64,000 nucleotides of DNA, from assembly GCF_010993735.1 (NCBI RefSeq), contig NZ_WQNI01000001.1:548506-612505 (forward strand). Reading direction: 5' to 3'. This document shows, piece by piece, positions 1-8,082 of this stretch. A model generated the notes under the pieces. That model was given only the letters and a program-made list of their open reading frames with translations, was not told the DNA's origin and did no database searches. Made by a program: the position numbers and the translations under genes. Each line of letters opens with the position of its first letter. Positions within the stretch are counted from its first letter, which is position 1. The DNA comes from Chelativorans alearensis. Its GTDB lineage: Bacteria > Pseudomonadota > Alphaproteobacteria > Rhizobiales > Rhizobiaceae.

Positions 1-453
1 GCCCCGCGTGTCATCTTGCGCACGCCCAACTTTGCCCTCATGGAGCCGGGAATGCGTGCCGCGCACGCCACCAACGAGCGCTCCGCCCATAACCCGAAGA
101 GCACCAGGGGTGGCCAAGCACACGGGCCGGGGTGCTCGTGCTGTGCGGGAAGACGTCCGTCAAGAACCGTCAGCCAGCCAGACGGCGCCAAGGCCTTTCC
201 GTCGGCAAGGCCGTGGATGATCAGCCACTAGCACTGCATGCTCCTCTTGAACGCCCGGTACCGCCGGAAGTCAGGCCTTTCCGCAAACTTCCGTCTTACC
301 AGGCACGGTCTAAAGTCCGAACCGCCGGCCGTAGAGGTCCGATACCCGGAACAGCGCCGGGAAAGGCCCGTTTAGGCGCAGATTCATCGGCCATTGCACT
401 GCCGGAGAAGCGGCGGCATCGGCCGGTGAATCGCCTACGAAGAGGAGAAACCA
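1..453. other. stretch without a recognisable gene
   Basis: I find no convincing coding region here. The short open frames have no ribosome site, signal peptide or recognisable motif, and their composition is that of chance frames in GC-rich DNA. The last bases hold an AGGAG ribosome site (about 441-445) for the gene that starts at 454. The promoter of that gene probably lies in this stretch, but I cannot place it. Confidence 0.5.
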
Positions 454-1329
454 ATGAAACGGGTATTAGGACTCACGACCGCTGCCTTGATGGCAACCTC
501 CATCCTGGCTTTCCCCGCCTTGGCCGACGATGACGACGATGGCGGCAGCTCGGTTGACGCATCCAGCAGCGCTTCCTCCACATCCGATGCCTCCAGCAGC
601 GTATCGGCCGACGATGGGGGCGTGTCCGGTACGGCTGACGCTTCCACCACTTCCAGCGGGACGGCAGACGTCTCCGGAACGCTGGACGGTTCCGGTGATC
701 TGTCCGGCAGCGCCAGCGCGTCCACCGAAGCCGAAGCCGACGCCGAGGCCTCGGGAAGCTTGAACGGCGACGACGGGACCGAAGCGGACACGTCCGCCAC
801 CGCCGGCACGGAAGCGGAAGCTGAAGCTTCCGGCACATTGACCGGAGCGGAAGACGAAGGAGAGATGGCCGCCACGCCTCCGGAAGCTGACGCGGAAGCC
901 GAGGTTCCGGACGACGGCACCACTGAAGCCGCCGCAACGGCAGAGGCTCCTGAGGAAACCGACGCTGTAACCGCGACCGCGACCGCCTCGTCCGAAGAGG
1001 TCGTCCAGGCCGTTTCGGCGATAGAGTCGAGCAACACGTTCGTCACGCAGATCAATGACGTTGGTGAAGGCGCGACGGTAAGTGTCGTGAATATCGGCTC
1101 GATCACCAATATCGAGAACAACACCACGATCGAGAACGCCATCAGCATCCACGCCGATGACATCGCCAATCTGCAAGCCGCGATTGCATCGAATGGATCG
1201 CTCAGCGCGACCCTCGAAGCCAACAACGTGAGCGTGTCCTCGATCGTTGGAGCGAGAGCCGAGGGAGACCAACTGATCCTCTACGGGCAGGATTGCGACA
1301 GAATGGGTCCCTTGGGGCGGTGTGGCTGA
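454..1329 (+). CDS. secreted acidic Ser/Ala/Glu-rich protein of unknown function
   Basis: Protein of 291 residues. The N-terminus MKRVLGLTTAALMATSILA followed by FPALADD is a classical Sec signal peptide with an ALA-type cleavage site near residue 25. It is followed by a run of Asp and about 160 residues of low-complexity Ser, Ala, Thr, Gly, Glu and Asp. The last 100 residues or so are different: ordered-looking, hydrophobic-patterned sequence with a VVNIGSITNIENN stretch, ending near a Cys. The layout suggests an exported protein with a flexible acidic linker and a small C-terminal domain. An AGGAG ribosome site eight bases upstream supports the ATG. I do not recognise the family. The next gene also encodes an exported acidic low-complexity protein, so the two may act in the same compartment; this is inference. 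Confidence 0.72.
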   Translation: MKRVLGLTTAALMATSILAFPALADDDDDGGSSVDASSSASSTSDASSSVSADDGGVSGTADASTTSSGTADVSGTLDGSGDLSGSASASTEAEADAEASGSLNGDDGTEADTSATAGTEAEAEASGTLTGAEDEGEMAATPPEADAEAEVPDDGTTEAAATAEAPEETDAVTATATASSEEVVQAVSAIESSNTFVTQINDVGEGATVSVVNIGSITNIENNTTIENAISIHADDIANLQAAIASNGSLSATLEANNVSVSSIVGARAEGDQLILYGQDCDRMGPLGRCG

Positions 1330-1534
1330 CGGTTCACGTCGCGCTTACATCGCAAAGCCTGTGGGTCAGCCTGCCGGTCTCGGCAGGCTGACCATTAGAC
1401 CATCGCTTCATGAGGATGGCACTGATCTGACTGCTTCTTGGCATGAAGTCTCCACGATTGTTGCCGACAGTCACGGGTATTCTTATCTTCTTGAGTGGAG
1501 TGAGAGCGCCAAGCGGCTGTAGAGGAATGGAGCC

Positions 1535-2128
1535 ATGTTCTCAGCTAGAAAGCTCACATCCGCACTTCTCGGTGTGTCCCTCGCGGCTGCACTCGTCGCG
1601 GCCCCCTACCGCTTCACCTTCACCGGCCCCTCGAAAGGACTTCTCCCGCAGACGGCGGCCGCCCAGGACGATTCCGAAGGGAGCGATTCCGGCTCGGGCG
1701 AGGATTCACCGAGCAGCGACGGGCCCGGCAGCGCAACCGATACCGAAGGAACCCCCGGCCCAAGCGATACCGTCCAGGAGCCAGGCGGCAGCGGCGACCC
1801 TGCGGACGCGGGCGATGCTGCCCAAGAAAGTCCCGAAGAGGAGCAGGACAACACCGCGCCCATCGACAGCACCGCGCCCGTTGACAGCACCGCGCCCGTT
1901 GATAGCGACGGCACTGAACAAGTCGAGCCCGACCAGCAGGAACCCGCCGACGGGACAACCGCCGATGTGCCGACTGAAGGTGTAAACCTCGAAGTGCAGT
2001 ATTCGAACGGGATGCGTGAGGAGATCCAGGACGGCCGCTATGAGATGACCGATGCGCATGGCCGTATCATAATCAATCGCCCCGCAACGCAATCCGATCA
2101 CCTGCGGCTGCGCGCCGTGGGCAAATGA
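1535..2128 (+). CDS. secreted acidic low-complexity protein of unknown function
   Basis: Protein of 197 residues. Residues 1-45 look like a signal sequence (MFSARKLTSALLGVSLAAAL, then a TAAAQ cleavage-like site). The middle is rich in Asp, Ser, Glu, Gly and Pro, and includes a short tandem repeat, STAPVD, encoded by an 18-bp DNA unit at 1865-1900. The last 50 residues are more ordered and may form a small folded tail with the motif YSNGMREEIQDGRYEM. Such tails occur in many small alphaproteobacterial exported proteins, but I cannot name a family. A weak GAGG-like ribosome site precedes the ATG. It runs toward the two-component pair and ends 31 bases before the response regulator's stop, so the two are convergent. 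Confidence 0.68.
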   Translation: MFSARKLTSALLGVSLAAALVAAPYRFTFTGPSKGLLPQTAAAQDDSEGSDSGSGEDSPSSDGPGSATDTEGTPGPSDTVQEPGGSGDPADAGDAAQESPEEEQDNTAPIDSTAPVDSTAPVDSDGTEQVEPDQQEPADGTTADVPTEGVNLEVQYSNGMREEIQDGRYEMTDAHGRIIINRPATQSDHLRLRAVGK

Positions 2129-2159
2129 TGGCGAAACCGATCTCCTCCGGCGCTCCGGT

Positions 2160-2819
2160 TCATGCCGGAGGATAGCCGCTTTCCATCGCATCGCGCAGCA
2201 CCATGGCGGCCTGGGTACGGTTACTCACGTCAAGTTTGGCGAGAATGCGCGTCATGTGGTGCTTGACCGTCTTTTCCTGAAGGTCGAGCCGTCGCGCGAC
2301 ATGCTTATTGCTCAACCCGCTTGCCACCAGCCTCAGGATCTCCTTTTCCCGCATCGTGAGGGTGGCAAGCGGGTTGGTCATGGGCGGCAGACCCGATCGC
2401 GCGGAGAGGTCCGAGAGCAGTCGTGCCGACAAACTGGGCGAAACATAACTTTCGCCTGCCGCAACCGCGCGCAGGATTTCTGCAAGCGCCCGAGAGCCGA
2501 CGCCTTTCAGCACATAGCCCTTGGCGCCACTGTTCAACGCCGTTGCGACATCCTCGGTTCTTTCCGAGACGGTCAGCAGGAGGATCTTCTGGCCGGGGTG
2601 GCGAGCGAGAATCGCCTCGATCGCGTTCAAGCCTCCGCCGGGCATCGATATGTCCAGCAAGACGATTTCGGGACGCTTCGCATCGGTTATTCGCAACGCG
2701 TCCTCCTTCGTGGCCCCTTCGCCGACGATCTCAAAGCCGCCGCTTTCCGACAGGCTGCGTGTCACCCCCTCCCTGAACAGCGGGTGGTCATCGATCACCG
2801 CAATCCGAATTGCTGCCAT
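2160..2819 (-). CDS. NarL/FixJ-family response regulator (receiver + LuxR HTH)
   Basis: Response regulator of about 219 residues. The receiver domain (about 1-120) shows the acidic pair in AVIDDHP, the phospho-acceptor Asp in VLLDISMPGG and the conserved Lys in YVLKG. The C-terminal LuxR-type helix-turn-helix (about 150-205) carries LTMREKEILRLVASGLSNK and the recognition helix region EKTVKHHM. The ATG at 2819 overlaps the stop of the upstream kinase gene as TGATG, so the pair is translationally coupled. A GTG one codon upstream is possible but less likely. The neighbouring kinase is very probably its cognate sensor. Target genes cannot be told from the sequence; the nearby secreted proteins and c-di-GMP enzyme are candidates by position only. 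Confidence 0.95.
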   Translation of the reverse strand: MAAIRIAVIDDHPLFREGVTRSLSESGGFEIVGEGATKEDALRITDAKRPEIVLLDISMPGGGLNAIEAILARHPGQKILLLTVSERTEDVATALNSGAKGYVLKGVGSRALAEILRAVAAGESYVSPSLSARLLSDLSARSGLPPMTNPLATLTMREKEILRLVASGLSNKHVARRLDLQEKTVKHHMTRILAKLDVSNRTQAAMVLRDAMESGYPPA

Positions 2820-4348
2820 CACAACGACTCCACTTCCTCTATATCGAGAGACATCCGAACCTTCGTGCCCTTGCCGGAAGAGGTAACCTCGAAACGGCCG
2901 CCAAGGCTTTCCACCCGCTCGCGAAGGCCGGCAAGGCCGAGCCCCCCGGAGCGCACCTTCGCTGGATCGAAACCGGGGCCGCTGTCGGAGACCTCAACGG
3001 CGATGCGGCCGGCGTCCGCGGTCTGCCTCACCGCTTGCCCAACGCCTCCGCCATGACGGTAGCTGTTGTTCAGCGCTTCCTGCACAAATCGATAGATGCA
3101 AATCTTTTCCGAAGGCGAGAGGGAATACGGTGTCTGTGACATCGACAGCGCGGCGGTCGTGCCAGTGCGCTGTTCATGCGTGCGGACGGCCAGGCGGAGA
3201 ATCTCCGGCAGCTCTGCCGCCTCGACATGCGGCAGGACGAGACCGTGGCAGATGCTTCTGATTTCGCGCAAGGCTTCTTCCAGAGCGGATTTGATGGCAA
3301 GGGCCTCGCGCTCGCGCGCCTCGCTTGCCGCGGACGCGTCGGTCAGGGCTACACTGTCCAGCTTGAGCGCTGCAAGCGCCAGGAGCTGCGAGGGTCCATC
3401 GTGCAGGTCGGCGCCGATGCGCCTCAAATAGCGCTCGTTGAGCGCGGCCGTGCGCTGTGACGCGCGCTGGACGCGCAAGCGGAGTGCCTTGTTCTGGGCA
3501 AGCAGATCCAACAGCTCGGAAACACGCTCCCTGAGGGCCTTGCTTTGGCGGTCGATCAGGCGGCTGCCTCGAAAGACAATCGCTGAAAGCGTGAGGAAGA
3601 AGCCCGATATGACGGAAGCTACGGCAAACCAACTCCAGGCGCGCGCCCGACGCAGGTCGCGTTCGAAATCGGTGGCGATCTCCTGGAATTCGGAAACCGC
3701 GACGACATCGCCGGACCACGGCTGCAGCACCGGATTGTAGATCTCCAACAGCGGGCTGCCGCCGTCAGGCCCCGTCTCGCCCGTGAGGCCGGCGGGCCGA
3801 TGGAAATCCGCGACCAGCCTGCCCGTGAAGGCGGCCTGGAGATCGTCGCTGAGCTCGAAGCGCTTGCCGATAAGCGTCTTGTCCTTGGAATAAAGGATCG
3901 TTCCGTCGCGGCTCCACAGGTTGAACGATGCAAGACGATTGCCGAGCGCGCCCTGTCCGAGTGTCTCGTCGAGCGCACGCTTGACCGGGACATCGAGCAC
4001 CTTGTTCCTTTGCATGTCCGGCAACAGCGGGGCGATCACGCTGTCCACGTAACGCGCGGTTGTCGCGGCAGAATTGCGGGTGACGCTGTCCTGGATCAGA
4101 CTTGTCACAAGAAGGCCGATGATGACCATGGCTGCAACCGAAACAAACCCGCCCGCAACCAGGAACTGAACGGCCAGGGACCGCGCATTCCAAAATTCGC
4201 GAACCCAGCGCAATTGCAGCGCTGCGCCGGCTTCACGGCGCAGCCGTTGTCCGGATTCGGCCCGGTCGGGATCGACGGCGGGAGCTTGTATAAGAGGCTC
4301 CCCGACCGACATAGCGGCCCGCGGTTTATTGCCGGCGCCAGTTGTCAT
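2819..4348 (-). CDS. membrane sensor histidine kinase (HisKA_3 / NarX-DegS type)
   Basis: Sensor kinase of 509 residues. A cytoplasmic N-terminus is followed by a membrane helix (about 61-85), a periplasmic sensor of about 150 residues, and a second helix (about 239-259). The HisKA_3 dimerisation and phosphotransfer region has the motif HDGPSQ with the phospho-accepting His near 316. The HATPase domain shows the N box in EALNNSYRHGG, the G box DSGPGFD and a second glycine-rich loop GLGLAGLRERVESLGG. This architecture belongs to the family that pairs with LuxR-type regulators, matching the overlapping gene downstream. The signal sensed is unknown. The periplasmic part resembles a generic dCache/PAS-like region, but that is only an impression. 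An alternative ATG lies 12 codons in. Confidence 0.93.
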   Translation of the reverse strand: MTTGAGNKPRAAMSVGEPLIQAPAVDPDRAESGQRLRREAGAALQLRWVREFWNARSLAVQFLVAGGFVSVAAMVIIGLLVTSLIQDSVTRNSAATTARYVDSVIAPLLPDMQRNKVLDVPVKRALDETLGQGALGNRLASFNLWSRDGTILYSKDKTLIGKRFELSDDLQAAFTGRLVADFHRPAGLTGETGPDGGSPLLEIYNPVLQPWSGDVVAVSEFQEIATDFERDLRRARAWSWFAVASVISGFFLTLSAIVFRGSRLIDRQSKALRERVSELLDLLAQNKALRLRVQRASQRTAALNERYLRRIGADLHDGPSQLLALAALKLDSVALTDASAASEAREREALAIKSALEEALREIRSICHGLVLPHVEAAELPEILRLAVRTHEQRTGTTAALSMSQTPYSLSPSEKICIYRFVQEALNNSYRHGGGVGQAVRQTADAGRIAVEVSDSGPGFDPAKVRSGGLGLAGLRERVESLGGRFEVTSSGKGTKVRMSLDIEEVESL

Positions 4349-4465
4349 CGAGCATCAGCGCTTTCTCCCCCAGTTTACAAAACTAGGTGCACCGGCTGAA
4401 AGGAACACTCACATCCTGGAATTTTTATGGAATCCAGACGCTCGTAGCTGCGCCGCCCCCCTCGG

Positions 4466-4659
4466 CTGAACCAGATCGTCAGCGAGAACACCCCGAGGGC
4501 ATGACCGTCGATACGATCGTCCGCCACGGCACGGTCTACGAACAGATTCTCGAAGTTGCCGACGATATCGGGGCCGATCAGATCGTCATCGGCGCGCCGG
4601 CCGCAGAGAGGTCCTCGCTCACACGATACGCAAGAAGGGCTGCGCCTCTTTCCACGTGA
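4466..4659 (+). pseudogene. frameshifted C-terminal remnant of a universal stress protein
   Basis: Two overlapping frames together read like the C-terminal half of a UspA-family protein. From 4466 one frame gives LNQIVSENTP and then stops. From about 4498 the next frame gives GMTVDTIVRHG, VYEQILEVADDIGADQ and IVIGAP, which is the usual Usp pattern (hydrophobic strand, ILE.A, GAD.IV.G). The N-terminal half and a start codon are missing, an in-frame TAG sits at 4445, and the 3' end runs into the convergent GGDEF-EAL gene at 4619. I read it as a decayed gene fragment between two signalling genes. A chance frame is unlikely given the length of the match, but a short functional protein cannot be excluded. 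Confidence 0.6.
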
Positions 4660-6640
4660 CCGCCGGGCTTGATCGGTAGCGCATCTCGCAACTCGGGCGC
4701 CCCAAATAGAAGCCCTGAGCAAGGTCGATACCCAAGGCGCGCAAGAGCGCCAACTGGTCCTCGCTTTCCACGCCTTCCACCAACACCCTTGAGCCGCGGT
4801 TGCGAACAAGGCCGGCGATATCCTGGAGCATTGCCTCCCCGCGTGCATCGTGAAGGAACGACCGATCGATTTTCACCGTATCGAAGTCGATCAGCCGCAG
4901 CCACGAAAGCCCCGCGAAACCTGTCCCGAAATCGTCGAGCCAAAACCGGATACCCAGCCGCTTCAGCTCATTCACGCAGCGGATGATATCGTTGTGGATC
5001 GCCATCTCCACCCCTTCCGTGATTTCGAAGGTGAGCCTGCTGCCGGACACGCCGGTCTCCTCGAGAATGGCCGCCACGGACGCGGCGAAGCCCGGCATTT
5101 TCAGTTGGATCGGCGAGACGTTGATGCAGATGGTCGGTACCTGAGGCTCCTCCAGGAGTTTCCGGCAGGCAGTGCTTATGGCCCACTGTCCGAGTTTCGC
5201 AATGGCGCCGGTCCGCTCCGCTACGGGAATAAACAAGCTCGGAGCAACGGATTTCCCATCGACGGTTGTAAGCCGCATGAGGGCCTCGACAGCCTCGATT
5301 CGGCCGGTCGCTAGGTTCTGAACGGGTTGGTAGACGAGTGAAATGAGGTTCTGTTCGATCGCGACCTTCAGCAAAGCCGCTATGTCTCCGCCTTCCTCGC
5401 CGCTCTCGGAATCGTTCGGATCAAACAGCCAGGCACAGTTGCGGCCCTTGCCTTTGGCCAGATACAAAGCCCTGTCGGCCTCGTGGATGATCTTCTCCAG
5501 CTTCGTGCCGTCCCCGTTTCTGGTGAAGGACGCGCCGACGCTTGCGGTGACAAAGGGCCGGTCCGGCCTTTTCTCATGTGGCAACGCCAAGGTTTCGACG
5601 GTGCGACGGATCTCCTCGGCAAGATGCACGACCTGTTTTTGTTCATCGACGCCCGCCAGGACGATGAACTCTTCACCGCCGTATCGTCCGATTGAGGCGT
5701 TGTGTCGGGCTGCGGTGCGGCCGAGAGCCTGCGCCACCACCGCCAGGCAGCGGTCGCCTTCTTGATGTCCGTAGTGGTCGTTGAACTTCTTGAAGAAGTC
5801 GATATCGATGAGGATTGCCGCAAATCCTCTCCCAAAGGCGCGCCACTCAAACCAGCGTTGGCGCAGCTTCTCCTCGATGGCTCGGCGATTGTCCAAACCA
5901 GTCAGGGGGTCGGTCCTCGACAGCCGCAGGAGAGCCTCGCCCCGTTCGGTCGCCTCTTCGTGCTGAAGCTTCGCTTCCACGGCATTCAAGAAGACGTTGT
6001 ATCGCTCCTTGTTGAGCTTCCAGTTCACGAACGACGTGAAGATGAAGCAGGAAATGTAAAACGTTCCGAGCGCAATCTGATAGGAGGCATCGGCCGGAAA
6101 CAGAGTCAGGGCCAGCAAAGAGCCGGCGAGAATCGCACCGGAGGTGATCACCGAAAGGACGAAGCGGAAGCTGAAGAACAGGTTAGCTCCCATCATGAAG
6201 ATGGTGCCGAACACCATGTAGTGGGAAAAGCTTTGGACATGCTCCGTCATCATCGAAGGGCTAAGCCACCCGAGATAGCCGGCTAGCAGGGCGGCGGCGC
6301 AGACCAGGTCAAGCGCATCGGGGCTGGCTTTCGCGCGAACGAGGATTTCGATCAGGACGAGCACGACGACTGCAACCGCAACACGTCCAGTGATCGTGTA
6401 GATCGCCACATCGGGAACGAGCAGTATGTCGGTAATCGAATAAAGCAGGTAGGCGCCGACCCCCAGCCAGAGGCCATGCCTGGCCGTCGCCCGTCGCCCG
6501 TTCTCATCTTGCTCTCGGTAGAGCGCGCGCAGTTCTCCCGTGCGCAGGCTCTCCCGCTGCCCTGCGCGCTTGTCGAGCGAATCGGTCGCCCGCTCATCCA
6601 TCAAATGACGCTCAGATACGGAAAATTCCACACCCCCCAC
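4619..6640 (-). CDS. membrane-anchored diguanylate cyclase/phosphodiesterase (GGDEF-EAL)
   Basis: Protein of 673 residues with a six-helix-like membrane sensor region (about 57-210), a GGDEF domain and an EAL domain. The GGDEF domain starts with SRTDPLTGLDNRRA (about 241) and carries the active-site motif GGEEF in RYGGEEFIVLAG (about 319-330), so cyclase activity is plausible. The EAL domain has VEALMRL (about 450), FEITEG, LDDFGTGFAGLSWL and KIDRSF, the residues expected of an active c-di-GMP phosphodiesterase. It would therefore make or degrade cyclic di-GMP at the inner membrane. Its 3' end overlaps the Usp remnant on the other strand. It is divergent from the methyltransferase gene, sharing a 219-bp intergenic region. 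An ATG at codon 14 is an alternative start. Confidence 0.94.
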   Translation of the reverse strand: MGGVEFSVSERHLMDERATDSLDKRAGQRESLRTGELRALYREQDENGRRATARHGLWLGVGAYLLYSITDILLVPDVAIYTITGRVAVAVVVLVLIEILVRAKASPDALDLVCAAALLAGYLGWLSPSMMTEHVQSFSHYMVFGTIFMMGANLFFSFRFVLSVITSGAILAGSLLALTLFPADASYQIALGTFYISCFIFTSFVNWKLNKERYNVFLNAVEAKLQHEEATERGEALLRLSRTDPLTGLDNRRAIEEKLRQRWFEWRAFGRGFAAILIDIDFFKKFNDHYGHQEGDRCLAVVAQALGRTAARHNASIGRYGGEEFIVLAGVDEQKQVVHLAEEIRRTVETLALPHEKRPDRPFVTASVGASFTRNGDGTKLEKIIHEADRALYLAKGKGRNCAWLFDPNDSESGEEGGDIAALLKVAIEQNLISLVYQPVQNLATGRIEAVEALMRLTTVDGKSVAPSLFIPVAERTGAIAKLGQWAISTACRKLLEEPQVPTICINVSPIQLKMPGFAASVAAILEETGVSGSRLTFEITEGVEMAIHNDIIRCVNELKRLGIRFWLDDFGTGFAGLSWLRLIDFDTVKIDRSFLHDARGEAMLQDIAGLVRNRGSRVLVEGVESEDQLALLRALGIDLAQGFYLGRPSCEMRYRSSPAVTWKEAQPFLRIV

Positions 6641-6824
6641 CCTACCGATTGGGCCTTCTGCGCGTGCCCGAACAGACAGAATAACCCGGCCAGCTTACGG
6701 AATTCTGGGTGAGAAGCTTCGATTTTTCCTAAAATGATCGAGGTCTGGTTGACAAAAGTGAGATGAGCGGCCGCGCGTCATGGTTGTCTCATCCTTGGTT
6801 GGCAAAAGCCCTCACCCACCGGTA

Positions 6825-6844
6825 TGGTTAATCCACATTAACCA
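6825..6844. promoter_or_regulatory. palindrome in the divergent region, candidate operator
   Basis: TGGTTAAT-CCAC-ATTAACCA is a perfect inverted repeat with 8-bp arms, ending 15 bases before the methyltransferase ATG. Upstream, a 12-bp motif occurs twice as GGTTGACAAAAG (about 6747) and GGTTGGCAAAAG (about 6799). A repressor site or leader hairpin is possible; no regulator is identifiable. Confidence 0.45.
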
Positions 6845-6859
6845 AGTGGGGGCCCAAAT

Positions 6860-7897
6860 ATGAGCGGGATGGCTTTCGACGGGGAGAGTCTCATCACTCC
6901 CGAAGCGATTGCGACCGAAGTCGATTCGGCGGTGGGCAAGCCTTCCGCCGAACAGTTTGCCCATGCGCAAGCGCGGCTGGCGCTGGTGCTGAACATCGCC
7001 AAGCAGCAGCTGGAAAACGGTCGAGACCCCTCCCAGGTGATCGATCGAACGGCCATAGAACTCCATCATATGCGCCGCAGTTATCGAAACGGGGTTTGGC
7101 AAGCCCTGATCCCCATCGTGCAGGGCCATCCTGTCTCCGAGTTCTTTCTGCAGGATCCGTTTACACGTTGGTCCTTCGAAAAACCGAGGGGCTACTCCGG
7201 GGACGCGCAGTTGCTCGACTTCATATACGGCCATCCCAGTGTGGCCGGAGCGATCGCCAAGGCCTCTCCCCTTGGCCGGGCGCTCTATAGATACACCTAC
7301 AACGCCTCCTCGTCGGTCGCCGTGCGGGAACGTCGCGACCTCCTGGCAAAACAGGTCGACGAGATCGCAGCCGCCAGGGGCAAGGAAACGGAGATCCTGG
7401 CGGTCGCCTGTGGTCACCTGCGTGAGGCGGAGCACTCAACTTCCCTTCGGGAAGGGCGTATCAATCGCTGGGTGGCGCTCGACCAGGACCCGATGAGCGT
7501 TGGCGCGATCGCCCGCGACTGGGAGGCGACATCAGTGGAGGCCGTCGAAGGCTCCGTGCGGGGGCTGCTGGCCGATGCCTACAATCTTGGCCGGTTCGAT
7601 TTCGTCTACGCGGCGGGACTTTACGACTACCTTTCCCACAAGGTCGCAGTGCGGCTCACGCAGGCTTGCCTGCGAATGCTGAAACCGAACGGCACATTCC
7701 TCTTTGCCAATTTTGCCGATGACATCAGCGTCGACGGCTACATGGAAACGTTCATGAACTGGGCGCTGCTGCTGCGTTCGGAAGCCGAGATGTGGAACAT
7801 CGTCAACGCGAGTGTCGACCGCAACACCGTCGAGGCTTCCGTGCACTTCGGCTCAAACCGCAACGTTATCTACGCAACTCTGAGGAAGCGCGCGTAA
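6860..7897 (+). CDS. class I SAM-dependent methyltransferase, EF/3-OH-PAME biosynthesis-like family
   Basis: Protein of 345 residues. The N-terminal helical half contains the motif EKPRGYSGDAQLLDFIY, which I associate with proteins annotated as extracellular-factor (3-hydroxypalmitate methyl ester, PhcB-like) methyltransferases. The C-terminal half is a Rossmann methyltransferase: ILAVACGHLREAEH corresponds to the SAM-binding glycine-rich strand (with Cys-Gly rather than the usual Gly-x-Gly), VALDQDP is the acidic strand 2, and FDFVYAAGLYDYL fits motif IV. It could methylate a fatty acid or another small acid to make a diffusible signal. That role is inferred from family naming only, and a generic methyltransferase role is equally compatible. 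It diverges from a c-di-GMP enzyme and is followed, after 185 bases, by an unrelated ABC transporter. Confidence 0.75.
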   Translation: MSGMAFDGESLITPEAIATEVDSAVGKPSAEQFAHAQARLALVLNIAKQQLENGRDPSQVIDRTAIELHHMRRSYRNGVWQALIPIVQGHPVSEFFLQDPFTRWSFEKPRGYSGDAQLLDFIYGHPSVAGAIAKASPLGRALYRYTYNASSSVAVRERRDLLAKQVDEIAAARGKETEILAVACGHLREAEHSTSLREGRINRWVALDQDPMSVGAIARDWEATSVEAVEGSVRGLLADAYNLGRFDFVYAAGLYDYLSHKVAVRLTQACLRMLKPNGTFLFANFADDISVDGYMETFMNWALLLRSEAEMWNIVNASVDRNTVEASVHFGSNRNVIYATLRKRA

Positions 7898-8049
7898 GAC
7901 GTGAAGCCGGGCGCCCCCCGGCTCCCCACGATGTGCCCGCTGCTTCGACAACCCGGCAATGTTCCTGCATAAAAATTGAGCAGGCCTGGAAAATCCGCAA
8001 CGAGCCGCCGAAAACGCTCTTGACAGGCTTCAAGCAACGCTGTGTTGAT

Positions 8050-8061
8050 TTGTATAGACAA
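8050..8061. promoter_or_regulatory. HutC/GntR-type operator candidate upstream of the ABC transporter
   Basis: TTGTATAGACAA is nearly palindromic and its core GTATAGAC fits the GTMTAKAC consensus reported for HutC-subfamily GntR regulators. It lies 22 bases before the substrate-binding protein ATG, downstream of a TTGACA hexamer at 8029-8034. A regulator bound here would block transcription of the three-gene transporter operon. No HutC-type regulator gene is in the window; the GntR at 15.4 kb is of the FCD type. Confidence 0.5.
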
Positions 8062-8082
8062 AATCAGCAACGGGGAACGATC

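Noticed and set aside
1..453. Three overlapping short frames at the left end as a gene
   Set aside because: No ribosome site, signal peptide or motif; the frames overlap one another and end at unrelated stops.
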